From Halorhodospira abdelmalekii (lineage in GTDB: Bacteria > Pseudomonadota > Gammaproteobacteria > Nitrococcales > Halorhodospiraceae): a stretch of 37,784 bases of DNA. The position numbers were made by a program, and so were the translations under genes. The notes beneath the pieces are model-generated. The model was not told the origin of the DNA and did no database searches. It saw only the letters and a program-made list of their open reading frames with translations. This document shows, piece by piece, positions 14,907-24,513 of this stretch. The DNA lies in contig NZ_NRRN01000031.1 in the NCBI RefSeq assembly GCF_016583625.1, positions 1 through 37,784 of the forward strand, given 5' to 3'. How positions within the stretch are numbered: position 1 is the first letter of the stretch; every line of letters begins with the position of its first letter.

Positions 14907-17741
14907 ATGAGCGGAAAGAGCAGGTTTGAGCAGCAGCGCCAGAGTTCATACCTCGATGGGGCCAACGCTGCCTTTATCGAGGCGCTCTATGAGGCCTACC
15001 TAGCCGATCCGGGGCAGGTTGATGAGCCCTGGCGAGCCTATTTCCGTGATCTGGAGCGCGAGGCCGGCGAGGGGCACGACGTGGCGCACACCCCGATCCG
15101 GGAACGCTTTGTGCGCTACGGCCGCGATGGTTGGCGGCGCGGTGGCCGCCGACTGCGTGCGGCCGACTGGAGCCCCGATGCTGCCGAGAAGCAGGCGGCG
15201 GTCTTGCGGCTGATCAACGCCTATCGCTTTCGTGGCCATCAGGCCGCCGATGTCGATCCGCTTGTGCTGCGCCCGAAACCGCCGGTGCCCGATCTCGATC
15301 CGGCCTTTCACGGTCTTGCCGAGAGCGATCTCGATGACACTTTTAACACCGGCTCGCTCTTTGCCGAGCCGCGCATGACGCTGCGCGAGATCATCGCTTT
15401 GCTGCAGCGGGTCTACGCCGGTTCGGTCGGCTCCGAGTACATGCACATCACCGATACCGAGCAGAAACGCTGGATCCAGGAGCGGATCGAAGGCAGTGGT
15501 GCGCGCCCCCGGCTGACGACGGCACGTAAGCGCGAGATCTTCGAGCGGCTGGTTGCCGCCGAGGGTATCGAGAAGTACCTGCATTCGAAGTACGTTGGTC
15601 AGAAGCGCTTCTCCCTCGAAGGGGGGGATGCCTTGATCCCCCTGTTGCACGATCTGATCCAGCACGCCGGCGCCGCGGGGGTCAAAGAGATGGTGCTTGG
15701 GATGGCGCACCGTGGCCGGCTTAATGTGCTGATCAACATCATGGGTAAGGATCCGGGGGGGCTCTTTGCCGAGTTCGAGGGCGACCATCCAGCAGACGAC
15801 AACGGCTCCGGGGATGTCAAGTACCACATGGGTTTCTCCTCCGATGTGCAGACGCCTGGGGGGCCGTTGCACATCGCCCTAGCCTTCAATCCCTCGCACT
15901 TGGAGATCGTCGATCCGGTCGTCGAGGGCTCGTGTCGGGCGCGCATGTTGCGCCGTAACGATCCCGAAGGTCTCCAAGTGCTGCCGGTGCTGATCCACGG
16001 CGATGCCGCCTTTGCCGGCCAGGGCGTTATCATGGAGACGCTGCAGTTGTCGCAGGCGCGCGGCTTCTATACCGGTGGAACGGTCCACGTCGTAGTCAAC
16101 AACCAGATCGGCTTTACCACGTCGAATCCGCTCGATACCCGCTCCAGTCTCTACTGCACCGAAGTGGCCAAGATCGTTCAGGCGCCGATCTTCCACGTCA
16201 ACGGCGATGACCCCGAGGCCGTTGCCTTCGTAACGAACCTAGCGCTCGACTATCGTCACACCTTCCATCGCGACGTCGTTATCGATCTAGTCTGCTACCG
16301 CCGCCACGGCCATAACGAGGCCGACGAACCGGCGGCAACGCAGCCGATGATGTACCAAAAGATTCGCAATCATCCGCCGTTGCGGCAGCGCTACGCCGGG
16401 CAGTTGGTTGAGGAGGGTATCTTAGGGCCGAACGAGGCCGATGAGATGGCCGCGGCCTACCGCGAAGCGCTCGAGAATCGCGAGGTTGTCGCGGCGAATT
16501 TGCTGACCGGGGTGCGCAACGATTTTGCCGCCGATTGGCACCGCTTCTTCGACGGCGATTGGCGGACGCCGACCGTCACTGCCGTGGCCCACGACCGTCT
16601 GCGCGACCTCCAAGGCATACTCGATACGCTGCCCGAGGGTTTCGAGCTGAACCCGCGCGTGGCGGCGATCTGCGAGAGCCGGCGTAAGATGGCGGCGGGT
16701 GCGCTGCCGCTCGACTGGGGGTTTGCCGAGACGATGGCCTATGCCACGCTGCTGCAGGATGGCTATCGGGTGCGGCTCAGTGGCCAGGACTCGGGGCGCG
16801 GGACCTTCTTCCATCGCCATGCGGTGCTGCATAACGCCACCGATGGCTCGACCTTTACGCCGTTGCAGCACGTCACGACCGCGACGAACGACTTCGTCGT
16901 GATCGACTCGCTGCTCTCCGAGGAGGCGGTGCTCGGCTTTGAGTACGGCTACGCAACGACTGAGCCCGACACGCTGACGATCTGGGAGGCGCAGTTCGGC
17001 GACTTCGTCAACGGCGCACAGGTGGTGATCGATCAGTTTATCGCGGCCGGTGAGGCGAAGTGGGGGCGACTCAGCGGGTTGACCCTGTTTCTACCGCACG
17101 GCTACGAAGGGCAGGGGCCGGAGCACTCCTCGGCGCGCCTGGAGCGCTTTCTCCAACTCTGTGCCGAGGATAATATCCAGGTCTGTGTACCGTCGACGCC
17201 GGCGCAGTTTTTCCACATGCTGCGTCGACAGATGCTGCGGCGTTTTCGCAAGCCGTTGATTGTTTTAACGCCTAAAAGCCTGTTGCGGCATAAGTTGGCG
17301 GTCTCGAGCCTCGATGATTTGACCACCGGGAGCTTTCATACCGTCATTGATGAGATCGATGAGATTGAGCCGAAGCGCTGCAATCGGGTGGTGCTCTGCG
17401 CTGGTAAAGTCTACTACGATCTGCTTGAAGCGCGGCGGCGCAGCGAACGCAAAAACGTAGCGATCTTGCGTATCGAGCAGCTCTATCCCTTCCCTGAGAA
17501 GGTGCTGCGCGGTTTGCTTACGGAGCGCTACGGCAGTGCCGCTGAGGTTGTTTGGTGTCAGGAGGAGCCCAAGAACCAGGGCGCCTGGTTCTCCAGTAAC
17601 CACCATATCTTCAACTGCATGGCGGGTCAGCAGCGCCTCTTCTATGCCGGCCGACCGGCTGCGGCCTCGCCGGCGGTCGGCTATCCGAAGCGACACCACG
17701 AGCAGCAGCGAGAGTTGGTCGAGGATGCCCTGGGTTATTGA
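14907..17741 (+). CDS. sucA: 2-oxoglutarate dehydrogenase E1 component
   Basis: E1 is the thiamine-diphosphate enzyme that decarboxylates 2-oxoglutarate and transfers the succinyl group to the E2 lipoyl arm in the TCA cycle. The N-terminal E2-binding stretch (SYLDGANAAFIEALYEAYL) is present. The ThDP-site blocks include MGMAHRGRLNVL, HGDAAFAGQGVIMETLQLS and VVNNQIGFTT, and the C-terminal half has QFGDFVNGAQ and GYEGQGPEHSSARLERFLQ. At 944 aa it is complete and close to the E. coli length. It heads sucA-sucB-lpd. The usual upstream sdh genes are not here; tatC precedes it. Confidence 0.97.
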   Translation: MSGKSRFEQQRQSSYLDGANAAFIEALYEAYLADPGQVDEPWRAYFRDLEREAGEGHDVAHTPIRERFVRYGRDGWRRGGRRLRAADWSPDAAEKQAAVLRLINAYRFRGHQAADVDPLVLRPKPPVPDLDPAFHGLAESDLDDTFNTGSLFAEPRMTLREIIALLQRVYAGSVGSEYMHITDTEQKRWIQERIEGSGARPRLTTARKREIFERLVAAEGIEKYLHSKYVGQKRFSLEGGDALIPLLHDLIQHAGAAGVKEMVLGMAHRGRLNVLINIMGKDPGGLFAEFEGDHPADDNGSGDVKYHMGFSSDVQTPGGPLHIALAFNPSHLEIVDPVVEGSCRARMLRRNDPEGLQVLPVLIHGDAAFAGQGVIMETLQLSQARGFYTGGTVHVVVNNQIGFTTSNPLDTRSSLYCTEVAKIVQAPIFHVNGDDPEAVAFVTNLALDYRHTFHRDVVIDLVCYRRHGHNEADEPAATQPMMYQKIRNHPPLRQRYAGQLVEEGILGPNEADEMAAAYREALENREVVAANLLTGVRNDFAADWHRFFDGDWRTPTVTAVAHDRLRDLQGILDTLPEGFELNPRVAAICESRRKMAAGALPLDWGFAETMAYATLLQDGYRVRLSGQDSGRGTFFHRHAVLHNATDGSTFTPLQHVTTATNDFVVIDSLLSEEAVLGFEYGYATTEPDTLTIWEAQFGDFVNGAQVVIDQFIAAGEAKWGRLSGLTLFLPHGYEGQGPEHSSARLERFLQLCAEDNIQVCVPSTPAQFFHMLRRQMLRRFRKPLIVLTPKSLLRHKLAVSSLDDLTTGSFHTVIDEIDEIEPKRCNRVVLCAGKVYYDLLEARRRSERKNVAILRIEQLYPFPEKVLRGLLTERYGSAAEVVWCQEEPKNQGAWFSSNHHIFNCMAGQQRLFYAGRPAAASPAVGYPKRHHEQQRELVEDALGY

Positions 17742-17868
17742 TTTTAAGCAATCTTTTTGAGCAATGGTTACGCTGGCCTGCCCACACGCAGGGACAGGAG
17801 GTGCCGTCGGCGCAGTAGGCGCAGTGGGCGCTGGGGGTGGATGCTAAAGAGCGACGAAGGGGAGCCGC

Positions 17869-19161
17869 ATGAGTGTGCAGATCAAGGTTCCGGGACTGCC
17901 GGAGTCGGTCGCAGAAGCGACGGTGGTCGCGTGGCACAAGCAGCCAGGCGAGGGGGTGGTGCGCGATGAAAACCTGGTCGATCTAGAGACGGATAAGGTG
18001 GTACTTGAGGTGCCCTGCCCGACGGATGGGGTGCTGGCTGAAGTGTTAAAGCCAGTCGGGGAGACCGTCGTCGCCGATGAGCTGCTGGGTCTTGTCGAGC
18101 CGGGTGCAGTAGCCTCGGTGCCGCAAGCGGTACCGCACGGGGGGAACGAAGCGACCGGAGCAGCTAAGAGCACAACCAAGACGCGCAGCGACGTCGTGGC
18201 GGCAACTTTAGACAGCGGTGGTGAGGATCCGGCCGTTGCCGCGCCGATTCAAGTCAAGCCCGAGGATCTGAGCCCGGCGGTGCGCCGCCTAGTCATGGAG
18301 CATGGCCTCGATCCGTCGCGCATTGAGGCTTCGGCGCAGGACGGACGCCTGACTAAAGAGGATATCTTGCGCCACCTTGAGCACGGTGCTCCCGATCTCG
18401 GTCCCGAGGCCGCTGCTGCGGCAGCGGCGAGTGCCAGTGAGCCAGATTTGCCGGAGGACGAGCGTCCCGCCGAGCGTGTACCGATGACCCGGCTGCGCCA
18501 GCGCATCGCTGAGCGGCTGCTTGAGGCGCAGCGCCAGGCGGCGATGTTGACGACCTTTAACGAGGCCGATATGCAGCCGGTGATGGCGCTGCGGGCGCGC
18601 TATCGCGAGCATTTCGAGAAGGTTCACGATGTCCGTCTCGGCTTTATGTCGTTCTTCGTCAAGGCGGTTGTCGAAGGACTGAAGCGCTTCCCGGCGGTCA
18701 ACGCCTCGATCGACGGCACTGATATCCTCTACCACGGCTACTACGATATTGGTATCGCGGTCTCATCACCGCGTGGATTGGTGGTGCCAGTGGTGCGCGA
18801 TGCCGATCAGCTCTCCTTCGCCGAGATCGAGGCACAGATTAACGAGCTTGGACGCCGAGCGCAGGAGGGTAAGCTCACCATGGAGGAGCTAACCGGCGGC
18901 ACGTTTACGATTACCAACGGCGGGATCTTCGGTTCGCTCTGTTCAACTCCCATTCTTAATCCGCCGCAGAGCGGGATCTTGGGGATGCATAAGATCCAGG
19001 AGCGGCCGGTGGCCAAGGGGGGTGAGGTGGTGATCCGTCCCATGATGTATCTGGCGCACACCTACGATCACCGGATCATCGATGGCCGCGAGGCGGTCCA
19101 GTTCCTCGTTACGGTCAAAGAGCAGATCGAAGATCCGGCTCGCCTACTGCTTGAGGTTTGA
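17869..19161 (+). CDS. sucB: Dihydrolipoyllysine succinyltransferase (E2 of 2-oxoglutarate dehydrogenase)
   Basis: E2 forms the core of the complex and moves the succinyl group to CoA. An N-terminal lipoyl domain carries the modified lysine K43 in [11 protein letters not shown]. An Ala/Gly/Ser linker is followed by the E1/E3-binding domain ([20 protein letters not shown], then [12 protein letters not shown]) and a second flexible linker. The catalytic domain ends with the active-site motif [12 protein letters not shown] (H401, D405). The 430-aa length is typical. The gene starts 127 bases after sucA behind AAGGGGAGC, and its stop precedes the lpd ATG by two bases. Confidence 0.96.
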   Translation: MSVQIKVPGLPESVAEATVVAWHKQPGEGVVRDENLVDLETDKVVLEVPCPTDGVLAEVLKPVGETVVADELLGLVEPGAVASVPQAVPHGGNEATGAAKSTTKTRSDVVAATLDSGGEDPAVAAPIQVKPEDLSPAVRRLVMEHGLDPSRIEASAQDGRLTKEDILRHLEHGAPDLGPEAAAAAAASASEPDLPEDERPAERVPMTRLRQRIAERLLEAQRQAAMLTTFNEADMQPVMALRARYREHFEKVHDVRLGFMSFFVKAVVEGLKRFPAVNASIDGTDILYHGYYDIGIAVSSPRGLVVPVVRDADQLSFAEIEAQINELGRRAQEGKLTMEELTGGTFTITNGGIFGSLCSTPILNPPQSGILGMHKIQERPVAKGGEVVIRPMMYLAHTYDHRIIDGREAVQFLVTVKEQIEDPARLLLEV

Positions 19162-19163
19162 CT

Positions 19164-20585
19164 ATGTCCAACGACTACGACGTGATCGTCATCGGAGCCG
19201 GTCCAGCCGGCTATGTTGCCGCCATTCGGTGTGCCCAGCTCGGCTTGCAGACGGCCGTGGTTGATGATTTCGTATTCAAGGACGGAGAGCCGGCGCTCGG
19301 TGGCACCTGCCTGAACGTTGGGTGTATTCCCTCGAAGGCGTTGCTCGACTCCTCCGAGCAGTACCACAAGGTCACCGAGCACCTGGCCGCGCACGGCATC
19401 ACGGCGCGTGGTGTGGAGCTTGACGTTGAGCAGATGATTGCCCGCAAGGATAAGGTGGTTAAAGAGCTGACCGCAGGTGTTCGGCAACTCTTCAAGGTGA
19501 ATAAGATTGAGTGGATCCATGGGCACGGACGACTGGTTGGCGCGCGCGACATCGAAGTCACTTCTGCCGATGGTGAACCGGAGCGCTACCGTGCTGGTTC
19601 GGTGGTATTGGCTCCCGGGTCGCGCAGCATCGAGTTGAGTGCGGCGCCGCTTGATGGCGATCGGATCATCAATTCCGACGCAGCGCTCGATATGACGGCC
19701 GTGCCACCGCGTCTGGGCATCATCGGCGCTGGGGTGATCGGTCTTGAGATGGGCTCGGTATGGAGCCGTATCGGCTCCGAGGTGGTGCTGCTGGAGGCGC
19801 AAGATGAGCTGCTTGGCCCGGTTGACCGGCAGCTGGTGCGTACAGCGCAGAAGGCGTTTAAGGAGCAGGGACTCGATATTCGGCTCGGTTGCCGGGTCAC
19901 TGGCACCGAGGTCGGTCAAGCGGTATCGATTCGCTACGAAGACAAAAAGGGCGCCCATCAGCTGGTGGTCGATACGTTGATCGTAGCGGTGGGGCGGCGA
20001 CCGAATACCGACGATCTCTGCTCCGGCGAGGTCGACCTGCTGCTCGATGAGCGGGGCTTTATCAACGTCGATGAGCACTGCCGCACCAACCTGCCCGATG
20101 TCTACGCCGTCGGCGACGTGGTGCGCGGCCCGATGCTGGCGCATAAGGGGCAGGAAGAGGGGGTCATGGTGGCCGAGCGCATCGCCGGTAAGGCCGGGCA
20201 CGTCAACTACGAGACGATCCCGTGGGTGATCTACACCGATCCGGAGATCGCCTGGGTCGGCCGTACCGAGGCGCAGCTGAAGGCCGCCGGGGTGCCGTAT
20301 AACGTCGGCACTTTCCCCTTCGCTGCGACCGGACGGGCTCGGGCGATGGATCACTCCACAGGCCTCGTTAAGCTGCTCGCCCACGCCGAGACCGATCGCT
20401 TGCTCGGGGCGCACATCGTTGGGCCGCAGGCCTCGGAGTTGATTGCTGAGGCGGTGGTGACGATGGAGTTCGCCGGCTCGGCGGAGGATCTAGCCCGCAC
20501 CATCCACGCCCACCCGACGCTCTCCGAGGCGGTGCGCGAGGCGGCGCTGGCCGTCAGTAAGCGGGCGCTGCATAAGGCGAATTGA
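19164..20585 (+). CDS. lpd: Dihydrolipoyl dehydrogenase (E3)
   Basis: E3 reoxidises the dihydrolipoyl arm of the E2 subunits with NAD+ through FAD. The FAD-binding motif GAGPAG (residues 11-16), the redox disulfide CLNVGC (C49 and C54), and the NAD-binding GAGVIGLEMGSVW are intact. The second FAD motif (YAVGDVV) and the C-terminal active-site HAHPTLSE complete the enzyme. I chose the ATG at 19164, with GAGG upstream in the sucB tail, over a TTG two codons earlier. The 473-aa length is normal. Its place after sucB marks it as the E3 of the 2-oxoglutarate complex, though it may be shared with others. Confidence 0.96.
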   Translation: MSNDYDVIVIGAGPAGYVAAIRCAQLGLQTAVVDDFVFKDGEPALGGTCLNVGCIPSKALLDSSEQYHKVTEHLAAHGITARGVELDVEQMIARKDKVVKELTAGVRQLFKVNKIEWIHGHGRLVGARDIEVTSADGEPERYRAGSVVLAPGSRSIELSAAPLDGDRIINSDAALDMTAVPPRLGIIGAGVIGLEMGSVWSRIGSEVVLLEAQDELLGPVDRQLVRTAQKAFKEQGLDIRLGCRVTGTEVGQAVSIRYEDKKGAHQLVVDTLIVAVGRRPNTDDLCSGEVDLLLDERGFINVDEHCRTNLPDVYAVGDVVRGPMLAHKGQEEGVMVAERIAGKAGHVNYETIPWVIYTDPEIAWVGRTEAQLKAAGVPYNVGTFPFAATGRARAMDHSTGLVKLLAHAETDRLLGAHIVGPQASELIAEAVVTMEFAGSAEDLARTIHAHPTLSEAVREAALAVSKRALHKAN

Positions 20586-20639
20586 GGAGACGAGCTGGGG
20601 AGCTGAGGGCTTGAACACTTTGGGCAGGAGTGCTCTCTG

Positions 20640-21797
20640 GTGACGGGCCGTACTGGGCATGGCGATCAGCAGCCGGGCGAACTGGTCATTGAGTCGAGCC
20701 CTGCCGGGCCGCGAGTGCGGATTAGCGGCGAGTGGACCCTGGCGCACTATCGAGCACTCTATGCGCTGCTCGCAACGCAGCCACTTGATCGGCCCCCGAG
20801 CGCAGTCGATCTGAGCACCCTGCGCGCCCTCGATACCGCCGGCGCGAGCCTGCTGGTTAGGTTGTTGGGGCAAGATCACGTCGCCGAGATCGCCCGTACA
20901 GCCCCGGAACTCAGTGCCGAGCGTCGCCGCTTACTGGCCACAGTGGCGACGGCCAGCGCCCGCGCTAACGCCGAGCCGCTGCAGCGGCCGCCGACGGTGT
21001 CGTGGACGCGCCACTTGGCGGCGCTCGGTCTGCGCGTCGAGGATGGCGGGCGGCAGATCGTGCTGGCGCTCGGCTTTATGGGGCAGGTCCTGGCGGTGGT
21101 GGCGGCCGGTCTCCTGCAGCCGCGCCGCTGGCGCTTGGCGGCCCTCTCGCGGCAGTTGCAGCACACCGCGCTCGAGGCGATCCCGATTGTCGCCCTGCTG
21201 GCGAGTGCGGTCGGCGCGGTGGTGGCGCTGCTCGGGATCACCGTGTTGGGACGTTTCGGCGCCGGGGTCTATGCCGTCGATTTGGTCTCGTACGCCTTCA
21301 TGCGCGAGCTCGGTGTGCTGCTTACGGCCATTCTCTTGGCTGGCCGTTCAGCGAGCGCCTTTACCGCGCAGATTGGTTCGATGAAGGCGAATGAAGAACT
21401 CGATGCCATGCATGCTCAGGGGCTCAGTCCGATCGAGATGTTGGTGGTGCCGCGGGTGCTGGCGTTGATGGTGGCACTGCCGGTGCTGACCTTTGTGGCC
21501 GTCATGTGCGGGCTCGGCGGCGGGGCTGCGGTTGCTGTTTTCAGTCTCGATCTGTCGTTGCTGCGGGTACTCGATCTGATCGCTCAGGTGCCGCTGGAGC
21601 ACTACGTGGTCGGTATGATCAAGGCGCCGTTTTTCGCCTTTGTCATCGGTGTGATCGGCTGTCTCGAAGGGCTGAAGTGCCAAAGCAGCGCCCAATCGGT
21701 CGGTAGCCATACGACCTCGGCAGTAGTGCAGGCGATCTTCTGGGTCATCATCCTGAACGCCGCAGCGGCGGTCTTTTTCGTGGAGATCGGATGGTAG
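20640..21797 (+). CDS. MlaE-type permease with N-terminal STAS domain
   Basis: This is the membrane subunit of an Mla/MCE phospholipid ABC transporter. Residues about 14-95 form a STAS-like domain (VIESSPAGPRVRISGEWTL onward, with a SAVDLSTLRALDTAGASLLV core) related to MlaB. Residues 125-385 form the MlaE permease, with the coupling-helix block MKANEELDAMHAQGLSPIEM and about five to six membrane segments. The fusion explains why no separate mlaB is present. The gene starts with a GTG after AGGAG, 54 bases behind lpd, and overlaps mlaF by seven bases. Orthology to E. coli MlaE is only at family level. Confidence 0.9.
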   Translation: MTGRTGHGDQQPGELVIESSPAGPRVRISGEWTLAHYRALYALLATQPLDRPPSAVDLSTLRALDTAGASLLVRLLGQDHVAEIARTAPELSAERRRLLATVATASARANAEPLQRPPTVSWTRHLAALGLRVEDGGRQIVLALGFMGQVLAVVAAGLLQPRRWRLAALSRQLQHTALEAIPIVALLASAVGAVVALLGITVLGRFGAGVYAVDLVSYAFMRELGVLLTAILLAGRSASAFTAQIGSMKANEELDAMHAQGLSPIEMLVVPRVLALMVALPVLTFVAVMCGLGGGAAVAVFSLDLSLLRVLDLIAQVPLEHYVVGMIKAPFFAFVIGVIGCLEGLKCQSSAQSVGSHTTSAVVQAIFWVIILNAAAAVFFVEIGW

Positions 21798-22618
21798 TCG
21801 GGGCGGTGCGGCACGAGCGTGACGAGGCGCCGGACGAGGCGGCGATTACCGTTGAGGGGCTGACGACCCGGCTTGGCGGGCGGCTGATCCACGAGGCGCT
21901 CGATCTGAAAGTGCGCCGCGGCGAGATCCTCGGTGTGGTCGGCGGCTCAGGTTCGGGGAAATCGGTGCTGCTGCGGACACTGATTGGCCTGATTCGACCG
22001 GTCGGGGGACGAGTACAGATTCTCGGCCGATCCCTCTTCGGTCCCGGGGGCGAGTCGACTGGCATCGAGCGGCGGGTCGGTGTGCTCTTCCAACACGGCG
22101 CGTTATACTCATCGTTAACGGCCGCTGATAACGTCGCGCTGCTGCTGCGCGAGCACTACGATGTGCCGCCGGCGGCCGCGGTCGAGTTGGCTCGTTTGCA
22201 GTTGGCGTTGACTGGGCTCGGTGCCGAGGCGTGGGAGCGCTACCCGGCCGAGCTCTCCGGCGGGATGGTCAAGCGGGCGGCGCTTGCCCGCGCCTTGGTG
22301 CTCAATCCGCCGCTGCTCTTTCTCGATGAGCCGACGGCTGGTCTTGATCCGATCAGTGCAGCGGAGTTCGATGCGCTTCTGGTGACGCTGCGCGATGCGC
22401 TCGATCTGACCGTCTTTCTGGTCACCCACGACCTCGATACGCTCTACGCCGCCTGCGATCGGGTGGCGGTCTTGGCGCAGCGCCGGGTGCTGACCGTCGG
22501 CACGCTCGATGTCGTCGCGGCGACCGAGGAGCCGTGGATCCAGGCCTACTTCAACGGCCCACGGGGGCGACGCAGCGGCACGCTCGATAGCGGGCGTGCG
22601 GAGAGAGAGGGGCAGTGA
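21791..22618 (+). CDS. MlaF-type lipid transport ATP-binding protein
   Basis: This is the cytoplasmic ATPase of the Mla-like transporter. Walker A is GGSGSGKS (residues 51-58), the Q-loop is in VGVLFQHGALYSSLT, and the ABC signature is ELSGGMVKRAALARAL. Walker B is LLFLDEPTAGLDPI and the switch His is in LVTHDLDTL. The family's FQHGALF-like Q-loop and SGGM signature favour MlaF over other importer ATPases. The 275-aa length is normal. Its ATG lies inside the end of the permease gene, and its stop lies one base before the GTG of the MCE gene, so the three are translationally linked. Confidence 0.92.
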   Translation: MVVGAVRHERDEAPDEAAITVEGLTTRLGGRLIHEALDLKVRRGEILGVVGGSGSGKSVLLRTLIGLIRPVGGRVQILGRSLFGPGGESTGIERRVGVLFQHGALYSSLTAADNVALLLREHYDVPPAAAVELARLQLALTGLGAEAWERYPAELSGGMVKRAALARALVLNPPLLFLDEPTAGLDPISAAEFDALLVTLRDALDLTVFLVTHDLDTLYAACDRVAVLAQRRVLTVGTLDVVAATEEPWIQAYFNGPRGRRSGTLDSGRAEREGQ

Positions 22619-22619
22619 G

Positions 22620-23561
22620 GTGGAGACGCAAGCTCGGCACGTCTGGATTGGTCTACTCACTCTGCTGCTGCTGATCGGCACGCTGAGCTTCGGCGTGTGG
22701 TTGGCCGATTGGAAGCTGCGCGGGGAGCGACAAGCCTACCGGGTGGTGCTGACCGAAAACGTCCTCGGGCTATCGGCCTACAGTGCGGTCAAGCTCAACG
22801 GCGTCGATGTCGGAGAGGTCGAACGCCTTGAGCTCGATCGCCGCGACCCGCGTCGGGTCGTGGCCTACATCTGGGTCGATCGTGACGTGCCGGTGACGAC
22901 CGAGACGCGGGCGCAGTTGGCGATGACCAATCTGCTGACCGGCAGTGTCCACATTCGTCTGGTCCCCGGCGATCTCGATGCCCCCCTGCTGCGCCGGCAA
23001 GAGGAGGGGGTTCCGCAGATAGCGGCGACGCCGTCGGCGGCGGCACGCTTGCGCGAAGATATGGGCAACCTGTTCAGCGAGGCAGAGACGTTGGTCGAGC
23101 GCATCAACAGCCTGCTCGCCGAGGAGAACATCGAGTCGATGGCCGCTACCTTGGCCGATGTGCAGCGCCTAGTGGCCCTGGTGGTTGAGCACGACGAGGC
23201 GATTGAGCAGGGGTTGTTGGCAGTGACTAATAGTGCACAGCGCGCCGAGGCGACGCTGACGCGAGTTGAGTCGGTTGCAGAGCAACTCGAGGCGTTACTG
23301 GAGGGGCCGGGAGAGCAGGCGCTGCTCAGTACCGCGCGCGCAGCCGAGAGCTTGGCCCAGAGTAGTGAGCAGGTCGAAGAGCTCTTTAGCGAGCACCAAG
23401 CGGCGATCGCCGCCGGTTTGCACGGGCTGCAAGGGGTCGAGCCGCTGCTTATGGAGATGCATGAGACCCTTCATGCAGTGCGCAGCTTCATTCAGCGCCT
23501 TGAGCAAGGGGGCGGGGGCTCTTTACTAGAGCGCGAGCGACTCCGTGAGCATTCGCCGTAG
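22620..23561 (+). CDS. MlaD/MCE domain substrate-binding protein
   Basis: MCE proteins form hexameric rings that bind lipid between the two membranes. An N-terminal membrane anchor (residues about 9-28) is followed by a single MCE domain. Its motifs include GLSAYSAVKLNGVDVGEVERL, a VPVTTETRAQLAM stretch and LLTGSVHIRLVPG. The rest, from about residue 125 to 313, is a long Glu/Leu/Ala coiled coil. I start at the GTG at 22620 because it lies one base after the mlaF stop and just before the anchor. The longer open frame runs back through mlaF. The coiled-coil tail is typical of single-MCE proteins with a periplasmic needle or channel role. Confidence 0.9.
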   Translation: METQARHVWIGLLTLLLLIGTLSFGVWLADWKLRGERQAYRVVLTENVLGLSAYSAVKLNGVDVGEVERLELDRRDPRRVVAYIWVDRDVPVTTETRAQLAMTNLLTGSVHIRLVPGDLDAPLLRRQEEGVPQIAATPSAAARLREDMGNLFSEAETLVERINSLLAEENIESMAATLADVQRLVALVVEHDEAIEQGLLAVTNSAQRAEATLTRVESVAEQLEALLEGPGEQALLSTARAAESLAQSSEQVEELFSEHQAAIAAGLHGLQGVEPLLMEMHETLHAVRSFIQRLEQGGGGSLLERERLREHSP

Positions 23562-23577
23562 TCGGGGGTTGAACGGT

Positions 23578-24435
23578 ATGACCAAGCGATGGCAGGAGTG
23601 GCAGGGTGGGCGCGCCGATCGGCTATCGACCTCGGAGTTGGCCCCGGAAGTGACCTCTGAATGGGGCCGAGAACCAGGACGAACACCGGGGCAGTGGGCG
23701 GCGTGTCGAGGGCGTAGAGCTGTCACGACAGTCGGCGTCTTCGCGTTGTTGGGCCTGCTCAGCGGTTGTGGTGTCTGGCCGGAGCCGCGCACCTACGACG
23801 CCTATCGCTTGACGGTCACCGAAGCGGCCATCGATTCTGGCGCTGCCGCTGACTCGATCGCTGCCGAGCGAAGCGCCGTGCAGAGCGAGGGAATGCGCCT
23901 CAATGCGGCGGTGCCGACACTGCGCCTGACGAGCCCGCGCACCGACGACGTACTCAGCAGCAACCGCATTGCGGTGCTGGGTGCCGATGGAAGGGTGAGT
24001 AGCTACGAGGGCGCACGCTGGGTCTCGGCAGTCCCGAAGTTATGGCGTGACGCGCTGCTTGAGCTCTTTCGCGACGATGGTCGGCTGCCGGCGGTGGTCG
24101 GCGACGATGAACGCCTAAACGCCGACTGGGAACTGCGCAGCACCCTGCACACCTTCCACTTAGTGGCCGACACCGAGAGTGGCGCCGAGAGTGGCACGCC
24201 CCAGGCGCCCCTGGTGCGGATCGTCCTCGATGCGCGCTGGGTCGATCCGCGCTCCCAGCGCCTGATTGCGGTGCGCCGCTTTACCGCCCAGGTGCCTGTA
24301 ACAGGTGCAGCGGGTGGTGCCGAGACGATCGACGACAAACCAGCTGCTGCGGTCCGCGCCTTCGCCGCAGCCAGCCGTATCGTGGGGCAGCAAGTCGTCG
24401 ATTGGACGTGGGAGCTGATCGGTGCCGATGAGTGA
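23578..24435 (+). CDS. ABC transport auxiliary lipoprotein (PqiC/MlaD-partner type)
   Basis: The predicted outer-membrane lipoprotein has a hydrophobic stretch ending in the lipobox LLSGC (C64 from this start). A region with the features of the ABC-type transport auxiliary family (PqiC, YmbA) follows: NRIAVLGADGRVSSYEGARW, then an LWRDALLELF segment and repeated strands to the end. Its place directly behind mlaEFD agrees with a lipid-accepting partner. The n-region before the hydrophobic core is unusually long (about 50 residues). An in-frame GTG at 23545 would make it longer, and a GTG at 23650 would shorten it to about 25. Start assignment is therefore the weak point. Confidence 0.78.
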   Translation: MTKRWQEWQGGRADRLSTSELAPEVTSEWGREPGRTPGQWAACRGRRAVTTVGVFALLGLLSGCGVWPEPRTYDAYRLTVTEAAIDSGAAADSIAAERSAVQSEGMRLNAAVPTLRLTSPRTDDVLSSNRIAVLGADGRVSSYEGARWVSAVPKLWRDALLELFRDDGRLPAVVGDDERLNADWELRSTLHTFHLVADTESGAESGTPQAPLVRIVLDARWVDPRSQRLIAVRRFTAQVPVTGAAGGAETIDDKPAAAVRAFAAASRIVGQQVVDWTWELIGADE

Positions 24436-24456
24436 TGCCCGCTGTTTGAGATATTA

Positions 24457-24481
24457 AGCTGAGCGACCCATCAGGCTTTTG
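24457..24481 (+). terminator. Possible terminator of the mla-type operon
   Basis: AGCTGA pairs with TCA-G-GCT (one bulged G) around an eight-base loop and is followed by TTTT. It lies 22 bases after the lipoprotein stop in the gap between convergent genes. The stem is short, so it is a weak candidate. Confidence 0.35.
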
Positions 24482-24513
24482 TCCCTGCTCGCCGGCCGCC
24501 GCCGTACTGCCGG

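Noticed and set aside
15000-15872. Minus-strand 290-aa frame inside sucA
   Set aside because: It is a shadow of the 2-oxoglutarate dehydrogenase gene, whose conserved motifs occupy the plus strand throughout.
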